Below are positions 26,158 to 34,786 of a stretch of DNA of 64,000 nt, one piece after another. The stretch is from JBFLVT01 sp036804525 (GTDB lineage: Bacteria > Bacillota > Desulfotomaculia > Desulfotomaculales > JASEER01), in contig DAIRSE010000001.1 of assembly GCA_036804525.1 (NCBI GenBank), forward strand, positions 124,001-188,000. The letters run 5' to 3'. The position numbers were made by a program, and so were the translations under genes. Every line of letters starts with the position of its first letter. Position 1 is the first letter of the stretch. The notes under the pieces were generated by a model that did no database searches, had not been told where the DNA came from, and saw nothing but the letters and a program-made list of their open reading frames with translations.

Positions 26158-26991
26158 TTAAATGTCCCGCCGGCTGAAGAGATACATGGCCAGCCCCAGT
26201 GCCCCTGCCGTGTATAACCCCGCATAGACCAGCATCCATACACTGGGTTCCGCCTGGGCCCCGAAAGGTCCCATCTCCATCACGGCGCGCAGCGGGTTTT
26301 CCGATTGTGACGTCATGAGCACATAGACCGTCTTGCGGTAGATAGCGTCAACGGGCATGATCAGGCTCGTAATGATCCCGGTTATTTGTAAAGAAGTGCT
26401 CTGGACGAGATAACCGATCTGCTCGATCATCCCCCCGACTACGGTCACGGCGTAAAGGGCGAGGGCGACGACACCGTTAGCCATTGTTGACAGGAAGGTA
26501 GTCCCGCAAAGAGTGACGGCCAATAGGATCACGGGCTGGAAGCAGAATAAAACCAGAGCCGCACCTTGTGACGGCAGGTCGACGCCGCCGATGCGCTCGA
26601 TCACGACCGTTAGGGCTAGAAAGAGCCCGGCCGCATAGGCCACCAACAAGGTTCCGAACCCCACGAACTTGCCAAGGACGATTTCCCACCGCCGGATGGG
26701 CCGCGGGACAACGGCCAGCATCGTGCCGTTTTCGATTTCGCTCGAAACGGTGCCGACCGCGGCAAAAACGGCAAGGAAGGATACGATGAAGCTTCCGAAG
26801 TACAGCCCCATGGTAAAGATCTGGGAAAAGACCACTTCCTTAAAAGGGTCCATCGTTAACTCGAACTGGCGGCTGAGCATCCTCACCGCGAAACCCAGCA
26901 GGCTGAGGTAAAGAACAGCAGCCAGGACGGTAACAGGGAGGATCCGGCGGCGGTAGGCTTCTTTAAAGGTGATAGCGGCAATCGTCCACAC
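26158..26991 (-). CDS. ABC transporter permease (ABC-2 type)
   Basis: 277 residues from GTG 26991, with GGGAGG upstream placed 2 bases after the ATPase stop. It has six or so hydrophobic segments beginning with the VWTIAAITFKEAYRRRILPVTVL helix, and the SEIENGTMLAVVPRPIRRWEI motif typical of ABC-2 permeases near the first cytoplasmic loop. It forms the membrane part of the transporter encoded by the preceding gene and belongs to a four-gene unit with an ECF sigma factor and its zinc-finger partner. Substrate unknown. Confidence 0.85.
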   Translation of the reverse strand: MWTIAAITFKEAYRRRILPVTVLAAVLYLSLLGFAVRMLSRQFELTMDPFKEVVFSQIFTMGLYFGSFIVSFLAVFAAVGTVSSEIENGTMLAVVPRPIRRWEIVLGKFVGFGTLLVAYAAGLFLALTVVIERIGGVDLPSQGAALVLFCFQPVILLAVTLCGTTFLSTMANGVVALALYAVTVVGGMIEQIGYLVQSTSLQITGIITSLIMPVDAIYRKTVYVLMTSQSENPLRAVMEMGPFGAQAEPSVWMLVYAGLYTAGALGLAMYLFSRRDI

Positions 26992-26992
26992 G

Positions 26993-27907
26993 CTAGCCGA
27001 CCTCCCGTCGTTCAATCAGTTCCACGAAAAGATCCTCCAGCGACCTCTGGCGCGGGGTAAGGCTGTAGATGCGTCCCCCGTACGCGGTGATGAGAGCCAC
27101 CATGCGCGGGATCTGTTCCCTGTCGGCCACACGGACACGCAGGCGGCTATCGTCCATCCGGGACAAGGGGGCGATCGCGGCAAGCCCGGCTTCCAGATCG
27201 GGCGTAAGCCCTTCAATCTGTATTTCCACCTCTATCTGCCCGCCCAGGAGCTGAGCCAGCGGGCCAGCTGCAACAATGCGTCCGGCCTTGATGATGGCCA
27301 CCTCGTCACAGACCATTTCCACCTCGCTCAAAAGGTGGCTGTTCAGAAACACAGTCTTTCCGGCCTGTTTCAATTGGAGGATGATTTCTCGGACTTCCCG
27401 GCGTCCAATGGGATCGAGCGCCGAAGTCGGTTCGTCAAGAAAGACCAAATCAGGGTCGGCCAGGATGGCACAGGCCATCCCGATGCGCTGCTGCATGCCC
27501 TTGGAATAAGTCCTGATCCTGCACCTCTCCCTGCCCTTAAGGCCCACCATCTCCAGGGCCCGGGCCACCGCCAGGCGGGTGGCGTGGCGGTTCAGGCCGC
27601 ACAGGGAGGCGTGGAAACGGAGCAGTTCTTCCCCGGTCAGCCACTCCTGGTAACGAAACTGCTCAGGTAAAAAGCCAATCCGGCGCCTTGCCGACAGGTC
27701 ACCCAAAGGCTTTCCCAGTACCCGGGCCGCCCCCGAGGTCGGTTTTAGAAGGCTGACCAGCATCTTGACAAAGGTGCTCTTACCAGCCCCGTTGGGGCCC
27801 AGAAAGCCGAAGATTTGCCCTTCGTTTACCGAAAGACAAATCTCGCTGCAGCCGACCCCCGCAGGGTATTTCTTGGTCAGGTTGTCCGTCTCGATAACCT
27901 TGCTCAC
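26993..27907 (-). CDS. ABC transporter ATP-binding protein
   Basis: 304 residues from GTG 27907 with GGAGATG upstream. Walker A is GPNGAGKST, the signature is YSKGMQQRIG, Walker B is DLVFLDEPTSALDP and the H-loop NSHLLSEVE. A C-terminal regulatory domain (about 215-300) is present. It energises the permease encoded directly downstream (the start of that gene lies just after this stop) and follows the anti-sigma-like gene by 12 bases. Confidence 0.92.
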   Translation of the reverse strand: MSKVIETDNLTKKYPAGVGCSEICLSVNEGQIFGFLGPNGAGKSTFVKMLVSLLKPTSGAARVLGKPLGDLSARRRIGFLPEQFRYQEWLTGEELLRFHASLCGLNRHATRLAVARALEMVGLKGRERCRIRTYSKGMQQRIGMACAILADPDLVFLDEPTSALDPIGRREVREIILQLKQAGKTVFLNSHLLSEVEMVCDEVAIIKAGRIVAAGPLAQLLGGQIEVEIQIEGLTPDLEAGLAAIAPLSRMDDSRLRVRVADREQIPRMVALITAYGGRIYSLTPRQRSLEDLFVELIERREVG

Positions 27908-27919
27908 GACACATCTCCG

Positions 27920-29041
27920 CTATTTCAGTCTACCCGCCAGGGCCTGGGCCTCGGCCAGGCTCAGGTTATCGCCGGCGATAAAGTAAAGGACGCCGTCTTC
28001 GGGCCAGATCAGACCGGATCGGTAAGGGCCGTTATCCTCAGGCGCGATATAGACCCCCTGCCGGCCATTGACGGTAACCTCCTGCGAACTTCCCTGAATA
28101 TTGGGAATCAGCACGGTATGCTGCCAGTCGTTGACCGCAGTAAGCTGGTCCTTAATGCTTGCCGGCAGCGCCGGTATGCTCAACAGAGTGTCGCGCAGGG
28201 CAAAAACATCGGTACCCTCAGGTACAATCAGTTCAGGGCTTCTCCCCTGGGCAACGGTAACCTGGCGGCCGCCAGCCAGGTCGTACTCGGCAACGACCAC
28301 CGTCGGTATGCGCAGGCTGAAATCCTTCCCGTCCAGAGAATCCGGGAGAAGAGTTTTGCTGCCCATTACCTGCAAGAAAGAGTTTACTTTATCAACATTT
28401 AGTGTTAACGTTACGGTAGACTCGGGAAGCAGGCCGAAAGACGGGTTCTCATACCCGGCCGCCGCCGGCAGCTTGATCTTGAAGTCAGCAGCTTGGCGTG
28501 CCTCTTCCCTGCTGACCTGGCGGAATTCGTGGCTGCCGCTGCACGTTACCCGGCCAAAGTTCTCTATGTCCACCGTCCCGCTGCCCTTCTTGAAAGCGTC
28601 CTCCAGCTGGGCCAGGGTCTCGGGGCTCACATCAATAACCTGGATACGCTCGACTCTGAAGATGGTCAGAAGCTCGGCAGCGAAGCTCCGCACAGGAGCA
28701 TAGCAAAACGGAAGAGCCAGGGTCAATACAGTGGCAGCGACAATCGCCGCTGTTTTAAATCTCGTCATCACCTGTCTAACTCCCTTTCTCAGACGTACTG
28801 GCACGGTTTCATTCTCAGCAGCCATTCTCGCCCAGGACGCCGCCAGGTGGCAGCGCTTAACCCACGCCTCAGCCAGGCAATTGTCCAAAACCCCGTTGAC
28901 AAAGGCCTCGTTGGCCTTAAGCTCCTCAACAGCCATATGGCAGGCAGGACACTGTTCGAGGTGGGAGGCGATATCTTCGACTTCCCAGGGAGGTACCTCG
29001 CCGTCCAGATAAGCCCGCAACTTCCCCCTATCAAAGCACAT
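27920..29041 (-). CDS. Anti-sigma factor-like membrane protein with zinc-finger domain
   Basis: 373 residues from ATG 29041 (GGGGGACTGAGG upstream), overlapping the end of the sigma-factor gene. The N-terminal ~75 residues hold an anti-sigma zinc finger (HLEQCPACH, H-x3-C-x2-C). A single membrane helix follows at about 105-125, then a long extracytoplasmic domain. Family logic: it probably binds and restrains the adjacent ECF sigma factor and responds to an outside signal. The extracytoplasmic domain has no recognised family. Confidence 0.8.
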   Translation of the reverse strand: MCFDRGKLRAYLDGEVPPWEVEDIASHLEQCPACHMAVEELKANEAFVNGVLDNCLAEAWVKRCHLAASWARMAAENETVPVRLRKGVRQVMTRFKTAAIVAATVLTLALPFCYAPVRSFAAELLTIFRVERIQVIDVSPETLAQLEDAFKKGSGTVDIENFGRVTCSGSHEFRQVSREEARQAADFKIKLPAAAGYENPSFGLLPESTVTLTLNVDKVNSFLQVMGSKTLLPDSLDGKDFSLRIPTVVVAEYDLAGGRQVTVAQGRSPELIVPEGTDVFALRDTLLSIPALPASIKDQLTAVNDWQHTVLIPNIQGSSQEVTVNGRQGVYIAPEDNGPYRSGLIWPEDGVLYFIAGDNLSLAEAQALAGRLK

Positions 29042-29549
29042 CCTCAGTCCCCCTGTTCAAAGCGGTATAATGGCGGCGGAACTTCTCCTCAGCACGGGCC
29101 AGAACGGTGCCGACCGAGTTTACCTTGATCCCGGTGGCCTCCGCCACTTCCGCATAACTCATGCCGGAGAAGCGTAACAGCAGGCAGAAACGCTCCCGTT
29201 CGGATAGACACCCTAAGGCTTGCCTGGCCAGCAACAGCCTTTCACTTCGCAAGACTTGCTCCTCCGCCGAAGGGATTCCGGGCTGCAATTGTCTCCCCGC
29301 GGTTTCCTCCCGCTGCGTTCTGCTCCTCTGGCCGCGAAGGTAGTTTAAAGCAAGGTTTGTGGCGACCCGCGACAGCCAGCCGCCTATATTGACTCGCTGC
29401 CTGGGAGGATTGAACAGCAAACGGCAGAATGCCTCCTGGGCTATGTCTTCGGCGGCATCAGCGTCCTTAAGGATACATCCGGCCTGGCGACACACCCTGG
29501 AATAATGGGTTTCAAAGAGCTCTCTGAAATCGGACGGTGCAGCCGGCAC
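29031..29549 (-). CDS. ECF-type RNA polymerase sigma factor
   Basis: 172 residues from a GTG at 29549. Region 2 carries DAAEDIAQEAFCRLL and WLSRVATNLALNYLRG; region 4 carries LSERERFCLLLRFSGMSYAEVAEATGI. It shares a short overlap with the anti-sigma gene, so the pair is coupled. It probably drives this operon (sigma, anti-sigma, ABC ATPase, permease) under an envelope signal. Confidence 0.93.
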   Translation of the reverse strand: MPAAPSDFRELFETHYSRVCRQAGCILKDADAAEDIAQEAFCRLLFNPPRQRVNIGGWLSRVATNLALNYLRGQRSRTQREETAGRQLQPGIPSAEEQVLRSERLLLARQALGCLSERERFCLLLRFSGMSYAEVAEATGIKVNSVGTVLARAEEKFRRHYTALNRGTEDVL

Positions 29550-29669
29550 ATTACCGCCCGTCGGCGCCTGTGAAATTGTCGAGCACCTCCCGGGAAGGTC
29601 TCTTCATACCGTTAACACGTGCAACGCAGCGTTTATGACAAGTAAATCTACACTAAATCATTGCCATAT

Positions 29670-29710
29670 AAGGTCAAGGCCGAAACCGCGTTGGTTTCGG
29701 CCTTGACCTT
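29670..29710 (-). terminator. Long hairpin terminator
   Basis: AAGGTCAAGGCCGAAACC (29670-29687) and its exact complement at 29693-29710 form an 18-bp stem with a 5-base loop, immediately after the RCKP-protein gene. The T-run is poor on either strand, so this may be a structural barrier as much as a classic terminator. Confidence 0.6.
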
Positions 29711-29721
29711 GTTAACCCATT

Positions 29722-29841
29722 CTATTTTGCCGGTTCCTGTTTGATCAGCGTTTCCTTGCCGGCTCCGCAGTTCTTACATTTGCCGGGCTTGCAACGCCCC
29801 TCGTAAACAGCACCGCAGTTGGAGCATTTCCAGACCGCCAC
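29722..29841 (-). CDS. RCKP-type rubredoxin-like small zinc-ribbon protein
   Basis: A 39-residue protein from GTG 29841 (GGGGGTGA upstream). It has two CxxCG knuckles: WKCSNCGAVYEGRCKP and KCKNCGAG. The RCKP tetrapeptide and the WKC...CxxCG layout mark the RCKP-type rubredoxin-like family. Four knuckle cysteines could bind Fe or Zn. It lies between htpX (same strand, upstream) and the sigma-factor operon; a long hairpin follows. Confidence 0.8.
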   Translation of the reverse strand: MAVWKCSNCGAVYEGRCKPGKCKNCGAGKETLIKQEPAK

Positions 29842-29852
29842 GCTCTCACCCC

Positions 29853-30698
29853 CTATACCAACCGCATCTCGCGCAGGCGCCTGACCCGTTCCTCGATAGG
29901 CGGGTGGGTGCTGAAGAGCCTACCGATAGAAGCTGCGCTCAGCGGGTTGACGATAAACAAATGGGAGGTTGCGGGGTTAACCTGCATCGGAACGGTATGC
30001 GCCGCCTGCTCCAGCTTGAGGAGCGCATTGGCCAGCCCGTCGCTCCGGCCCGCAATCCTGGCGCCGTAAGCGTCGGCCCCGAACTCCCGCGAGCGGGAAA
30101 TCGCCATCTGGATCAGCATAGCCGCTATGGGAGCCACAAAGGCCATCACCAGCGCGCCGAGGCCTCCTCCGCCTTCCTCGTCGTCGCTGCGGCCCAGCCC
30201 GAATATAGCGCCCCATTGGATAACGTTGGCAATCATTGTGATGGCGCCGGCCATGGTCGCCGCGATAGTCCCAACCAGGACGTCGCGGTTCTTAATGTGG
30301 GCAAGCTCGTGGGCCAGGACCCCCTCCAGCTCCGTCCGGTTAAGCATGCGTAAAAGGCCTTCGGTAACGGCGACGGCCGAATGGCTGGGGTTGCGCCCCG
30401 TGGCAAAAGCGTTAGGCTGCGGCGATGGGGTAATGTAGATCCTGGGCATCGGCAGCCCGGCCCTGGTCGCCAGTCCTCTGACGATGTCGTAAAGCTCCGG
30501 CGCCTCGGCCTCCGACACCGGGTAGGAGCCGGTCATCTTGATGGCGATCTTGTCGCTGTTATAGTAGCCAAAAAGGTTCATCGCCAGGGCAATGAACAGG
30601 AAAACCAGCGCTCCGCTTGGACCGTTGATAGCCTGGCCGATAAGGACGAGAATCACGGTCAGAAGGGCCATCAGCCCGAATACTTTCATTGTGTTCAT
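29853..30698 (-). CDS. htpX: Zinc metalloprotease HtpX (M48 family)
   Basis: 281 residues from ATG 30698 (AAGGAGG upstream). Membrane helices at both ends of the N-terminal part and in the middle flank the cytoplasmic catalytic motif HELAH (residues 130-134), with SREFGADAYGARI providing the third zinc ligand. It degrades misfolded membrane proteins. Downstream, 11 bases away, is the small rubredoxin-like gene, likely co-transcribed. Confidence 0.92.
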   Translation of the reverse strand: MNTMKVFGLMALLTVILVLIGQAINGPSGALVFLFIALAMNLFGYYNSDKIAIKMTGSYPVSEAEAPELYDIVRGLATRAGLPMPRIYITPSPQPNAFATGRNPSHSAVAVTEGLLRMLNRTELEGVLAHELAHIKNRDVLVGTIAATMAGAITMIANVIQWGAIFGLGRSDDEEGGGGLGALVMAFVAPIAAMLIQMAISRSREFGADAYGARIAGRSDGLANALLKLEQAAHTVPMQVNPATSHLFIVNPLSAASIGRLFSTHPPIEERVRRLREMRLV

Positions 30699-30721
30699 GC
30701 CTAAACCTCCTTTATCTTGTC

Positions 30722-31063
30722 TTATACTTTGATACGAAGACTACCCTGCATTATTTCCAGAAAACCAGACTGGTAGAATTTTGCAAACAACCAGCCGTCT
30801 CCTGAAAGACAGGCAGCAGGCTGTCTCCAAAAGCATCTTCTTTGAGCCGGTCCACCCCGCGTCGGTACCGGCGTATTGCTGATGCTGCCGTTGGAGGACT
30901 CGTTCCTGGCCTGAACACACTGCGAAAAGCGCAGAACATCCCCCTGCCCGGCGAAAGCGAAGGCGTCCTCATATCCCGGCAGGACGGCAAAAAGGCCGAG
31001 CACTAAGAGTAAAGTCGCCAATAACCTGAAGACAGGCAACAGCGCCAATAGCATCGGCAACAA
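30722..31063 (-). pseudogene. Possible frameshifted secreted-protein remnant
   Basis: A 113-residue frame starts MLPMLLALLPVFRLLATLLLVLG, a good signal peptide, and continues with a mature region up to about GSISN. After that a more protein-like sequence (RRGVDRLKEDAFGDSLLPVFQE) lies in the neighbouring frame, implying a frameshift near 30890. It could be a short secreted gene that has decayed or a true short protein with a chance second frame. No family is recognised. Confidence 0.35.
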
Positions 31064-31225
31064 TCACCCGGGAAAATTATAACACTTCAAGTGCAAAAAC
31101 TTAAGTGTTTTGCATTGTCCTACACCTTCGCAGCATCATCCTTCGCCGCCGCTTTAATTGCCTGTCCTAATACCGCTCTCCTTGGACTTTTCTTCAGGTT
31201 CGCGCTAAATGTAAAGTTCTAACGA

Positions 31226-31990
31226 CTAATCCTCGGTCCCGACCTTTGGTATCTCCTCATCCGCTCCCTCTGTTACCGGGTGGGCGTACTGGAAATTGGT
31301 AGCCCCGGAGTAGGCGGGAACGGTTACGGACTCGTCTTTCTTAATGGATGACTCGATGCCGTAATAATGGAGCACGTCAAGAACTCCATAGGGCATCTTC
31401 AAAGCAGCAAACAATGCTTCCGGATCGCCGATGGCGGTGATGACAAACGGCGCCGCCAGCCGTCTGGTCCTGTTGACAACTATCGTAGGGCCGGCGCAGC
31501 GTACCTCGCTCGTCGCCAAAAGCCTTTCCCCGTTAATGGCGACCGCCTCGGCTCCCGCCGCCCTTAGCTCGTTAACCACTTGTAGAATATCCTCGTCATG
31601 CAGAACGCGCAGGTTGGGGTCTTGCCCCGGCTTGAGGGACTGGGTGCTGTCGTTCAGGGTGACCTCTATACCCGGACCGGTTAACGATACAAGTCCTGCT
31701 TGAACCTTGCTTTCTTCGAGGGCCGTCCTCAGCCGGCCCACCTCCGGGTTGGTCGCCATCTCGTCGATCTGCCGCCGCAGGTCATCGATCTCTTTTTGCA
31801 GCCGGGCGCGTTTCCTGGCGGCAGCCTCGATCTGGGCAGTTAACTGCTGCGCCCGCTGTATAACCGCGCTACGGTTAATTTCACGAATGTGTCGGTACTG
31901 GGTTGACACTAGAAGCCCCAGAATTAATCCTATAACGGCGAAACCCCAGTAGACTTGATTCAACTTGCGACACTCGCCGGTAAACTGCAT
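31226..31990 (-). CDS. DUF881-family protein
   Basis: 254 residues from ATG 31990 (GGAGGTAG upstream). An N-terminal membrane anchor (about 12-28) is followed by a coiled-coil segment (AQQLTAQIEAAARKRARLQKEI). The DUF881 domain follows (GPGIEVTLNDS, DEDILQVVNELRAAGAEAVAING, GPTIVVNRTRRLAAPFVITAIGD). In Firmicutes these proteins are encoded near division and sporulation genes, but the role is not known. It stands alone here. Confidence 0.85.
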   Translation of the reverse strand: MQFTGECRKLNQVYWGFAVIGLILGLLVSTQYRHIREINRSAVIQRAQQLTAQIEAAARKRARLQKEIDDLRRQIDEMATNPEVGRLRTALEESKVQAGLVSLTGPGIEVTLNDSTQSLKPGQDPNLRVLHDEDILQVVNELRAAGAEAVAINGERLLATSEVRCAGPTIVVNRTRRLAAPFVITAIGDPEALFAALKMPYGVLDVLHYYGIESSIKKDESVTVPAYSGATNFQYAHPVTEGADEEIPKVGTED

Positions 31991-32468
31991 GCCATCTACC
32001 TCCTGCCTGGTCCAGTTTCCACTCTGCCTTTATATACATGACACTTGAAAGGCTACTTTGGATGACACGAAATAAAAGCCCACTTTGCGTTAAATGATCC
32101 GTGGGCCGGTTAACTATAGTGATGCTTGGTTTGAAGCTCCTTTGTGTTTCATATCCTCGTCGCCGCCGTTAGGCCAGCGACGGACAGCTCAATATCGTGC
32201 GCAATCGCCCTATCAGACACTACTCCATCCATAACCCATCTGCTTTTCTATTTCTGCTTTTCTTTTAATCTGTAATACCGACACTCAACAAGCCGCTTTA
32301 GATGACGAAAAACATCCGCTAAAAGCGATTTTTTTCGTTGGCATTAATCGACAAACTACTGACATACCGTTCACTGCGTCTAACTGTCGTTAGTCCGGGG
32401 CCTCGGACTTTTCGTCCTAAAGCCGTTGTGCTGAAGTTTTTCAACCCCATACAATACAAACAAATAGG
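31991..32468. other. Gene-poor region with IS-end-like repeats
   Basis: About 480 bases with no gene. GGCTACTTTGGATGAC...GCCCACTTTG (about 32051-32088) and GCCGCTTTAGATGACG...AGCG (about 32291-32330) are related sequences in direct orientation. The xCxACTTTxGATGAC pattern resembles the repeats at IS21-type ends, so this may be a scar of a lost element. CCGCTAAAAGCG followed by a run of T (to about 32338) could also act as a terminator. Confidence 0.35.
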
Positions 32469-32548
32469 AACCCGCAGTGTTACTGGCGGTAAGAGGTGGA
32501 ATTAACCACCGGGGAACACTGCGGAGAAACGCCGACCGCCTGGGCAGG
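32469..32548 (+). promoter_or_regulatory. ZTP (pfl-motif) riboswitch aptamer
   Basis: CCGCAGTGTT (from 32472) pairs with AACACTGCGG (to 32524), forming the outer helix. Inside lie the diagnostic ACTGGCGG, GGTGGAAttAACCACC hairpin and GGGGAA. The 3' end is CGCC-GA-CCGCCTGGGCA, the hallmark pseudoknot sequence of pfl/ZTP aptamers. These sense ZMP/ZTP, which accumulate when 10-formyl-THF is short. It lies directly upstream of the formate dehydrogenase gene. Confidence 0.88.
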
Positions 32549-32578
32549 GATGTTTTACCTGTTCCAGGCGTTGTTTTA
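32537..32578 (+). terminator. Riboswitch expression-platform terminator
   Basis: CGCCTGG (32537-32543) shares bases with the aptamer pseudoknot strand and pairs with CCAGGCG (32564-32570); CAGG/CCTG extends the stem. TTGTTTTAT follows. Ligand binding should hold CCGCC in the aptamer and prevent the terminator, an ON switch. Confidence 0.8.
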
Positions 32579-32612
32579 TATCCCCGACTTTGACCGGTGG
32601 GAGGGATTAACG

Positions 32613-34766
32613 TTGACTGTTCACCGCGTCCGGACTATATGCCCCTACTGCGGAGTAGGTTGCGGACTTTACTTCCTGGTTGATCAAGGACGTATTGTCG
32701 GAGTGGAGCCCGATCCGGAACACCCGGTAAGTCAAGGCGAACTCTGCCTTAAAGGCTACTATGGCTACAACCATGTCAGCGACCCGCGCCGGCTGCAAAC
32801 CCCCCTTATCCGGAAAAACGGGACGCTGGTCCCTACGACGTGGGACGAGGCTTTAGATTTTATTGCGGACCATTTGAACAGGGTGCGCCAACACGATCCG
32901 GATGCCTTTGCCCTTATCGCTTCGGCTAAGGGCACCAATGAAGATAACTTCGCGGCACAGAAATTTGCCAGGGTAGTCATGGGTACCAACAATGTTGACA
33001 CTTGCGCCCGCCTTTGACACGCCCCAACCGTCGCCGGTCTGGCGACCGCGATGGGAAGCGCAGCAGCAACAAATACAATTCCAGAGATTGGTACAACCAC
33101 TGAGACCATTTTTATTATTGGTTCAAATACTTCCAAGTGTCACCCGTTAGTAGCCTTACACGTTATCAAGGCCCGAAAGCGGGGGGCAAAGCTGATTGTG
33201 GCCGATCCAAGGCATACCGAGATGGCTGCTCGGGCAGACATCTGGCTGCGGGTGCCGGTAGGACAGAACATTCCTCTTGTGAATGGCATGATGCACATTC
33301 TGATTCGCGATGGCCTAATTAATACCGTTCGCGTTAATCAGATGGCCACCGGCTTCGATGCCCTTGCGGCCAACCTAGCTGAGTGGACACCAGAACGGGT
33401 GGAAATGATGACCGGCATACCACAGGCAGATCTGCAGGCTGCCGCTCACTTATACGGGAATGCACCAACAGCGGCGATCCTTTACTGCATGGGTGTCACC
33501 CAGTTTGCCCACGGGACAGCCGCCGTGCTGGCCCTGGCCAACCTGGCGATTATCACCGGTCATCTTGGCAGGCCCGGAAGCGGCATCTTCCCTTTACGCG
33601 GGCAGAACAACATTCAGGGCACGGGTGACATGGGCTGCCTGCCGGATTTTCTGCCCGGATACGTGCATGTTAGCAGGTCTCAAGACCAAACGCGTTTTAA
33701 ACATGTTTGGGGAGTAAAGCCCCCATCGAAACCCGGCATCAGAGCTACCGAGATCAGTGAAGCCATTATGCAAGGGAAAATCCGCGCCCTTTACGTCTTT
33801 GGCGCCAATCCCGTGTTAAGCGAGCCGGATTCGGGATACTTAAGGAAGGCATTGGAGCGGCTCGATCTTTTAGTCGTTCAGGACATCTTTCTAACAGAAA
33901 CGGCCCGCCTCGCCCAGGTCGTGCTCCCTGCCGCCTGCGCCGCTGAAAAAGACGGTACCTTCACTAACACCGAACGCAGGGTTCAGCGCGTACGGATGGC
34001 CGTACCGCCCCCCGGAGACGCCAGGCCCGATTGGTGGATCTTCAGCGAACTTGCCCGGAAAATGGGTTCTTCAGCTCTTTCCTACCGTTCACCGGAGGAA
34101 ATCTGGGAGGAGATACGTCTTTTGATACCCGAAAAGTTCGGCGGGGTTTCTTACAAGAGGCTTGACGACGGTTCCGGTATTCTCTGGCCCTGCCCTGACG
34201 AGAGGCACCCCGGAACTCCTATCCTGTACTCTAACAATGTTTTTCTAACCCCGTCAGGAAAAGCGCAGTTAAAAGCCGTTCCTCTTGATCGGGAGCAAAC
34301 CTTTGTCGGTATTGTCGAAAAGCCTGACAAAAACTACCCGCTTGTGCTGACCACCGGCCGCCGCGTTTATCACTATCACACCGGCACCATTACGCGCAAG
34401 GAGTGGGTATTGAACCAAATAGGGCCCGAAGAACTGGTGGAAATTAACCCTGAAGACAGCCGCCGCAGAGGGATTAGCAACGGCGACCTGGTCCGTGTTT
34501 TTTCGCGCCGTGGTTCAATAAACGCCAGGGCTTGGGTAACCGACCGGGTCCCCCGAGGAACTATTTTCATGACGTTTCACTTTTGGGAAGCGCCTGTTAA
34601 TGAGCTGACCAGCCGGGTGCGAGACCCGGTTTGTGGAATACCCGAACTCAAGGCATCCGCCGCTGATATTAAAAAAATATCGTCAGTGGAGGCCCGGATG
34701 ATCCGTCGCCAGAAAAAAGAACAGTACCTGGTCAACCTCGAGGTCGCGGTTGGCAGGCAAGCGTAA
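32613..34766 (+). CDS. fdhF: Selenocysteine-containing formate dehydrogenase (FdhF/FdhA catalytic subunit)
   Basis: 717 residues from TTG 32613 (GGGAGGG upstream). Cys10, Cys13, Cys17 and Cys45 bind a [4Fe-4S] cluster and Lys47 is conserved. An in-frame TGA at 33015-33017 sits exactly where selenocysteine belongs (CARL-U-HAPTVAGL), as residue 135, and a SECIS-like hairpin follows. The molybdopterin domains (PARHTEMAARADIWLRV-like region; GQNNIQGTGDMGCLP) and a C-terminal dinucleotide-binding domain are complete. It reduces CO2 to formate or oxidises formate. The length matches E. coli FdhF (FDH-H). The following two genes encode ferredoxin-like partners. A program that treats TGA as stop would wrongly cut the gene into two. 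Confidence 0.95.
33030..33046 (+). promoter_or_regulatory. SECIS-like hairpin for selenocysteine insertion
   Basis: GTCGCC (33030-33035) and GGCGAC (33041-33046) pair around the loop GGTCT, 12 bases after the UGA. GGUCU is the loop of the E. coli fdhF SECIS element recognised by SelB. Confidence 0.85.
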
Positions 34767-34786
34767 GGAAGTGGGGGTGGGGAGTT

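Noticed and set aside
26969..27670. A 233-residue plus-strand frame opposite the ABC transporter genes
   Set aside because: It is the antisense of a clear ATP-binding protein and has no domain of its own.
32613..34766. Formate dehydrogenase as a pseudogene interrupted by TGA at 33015
   Set aside because: The stop is at the Sec position, the frame stays intact, and a SECIS-like hairpin follows it.
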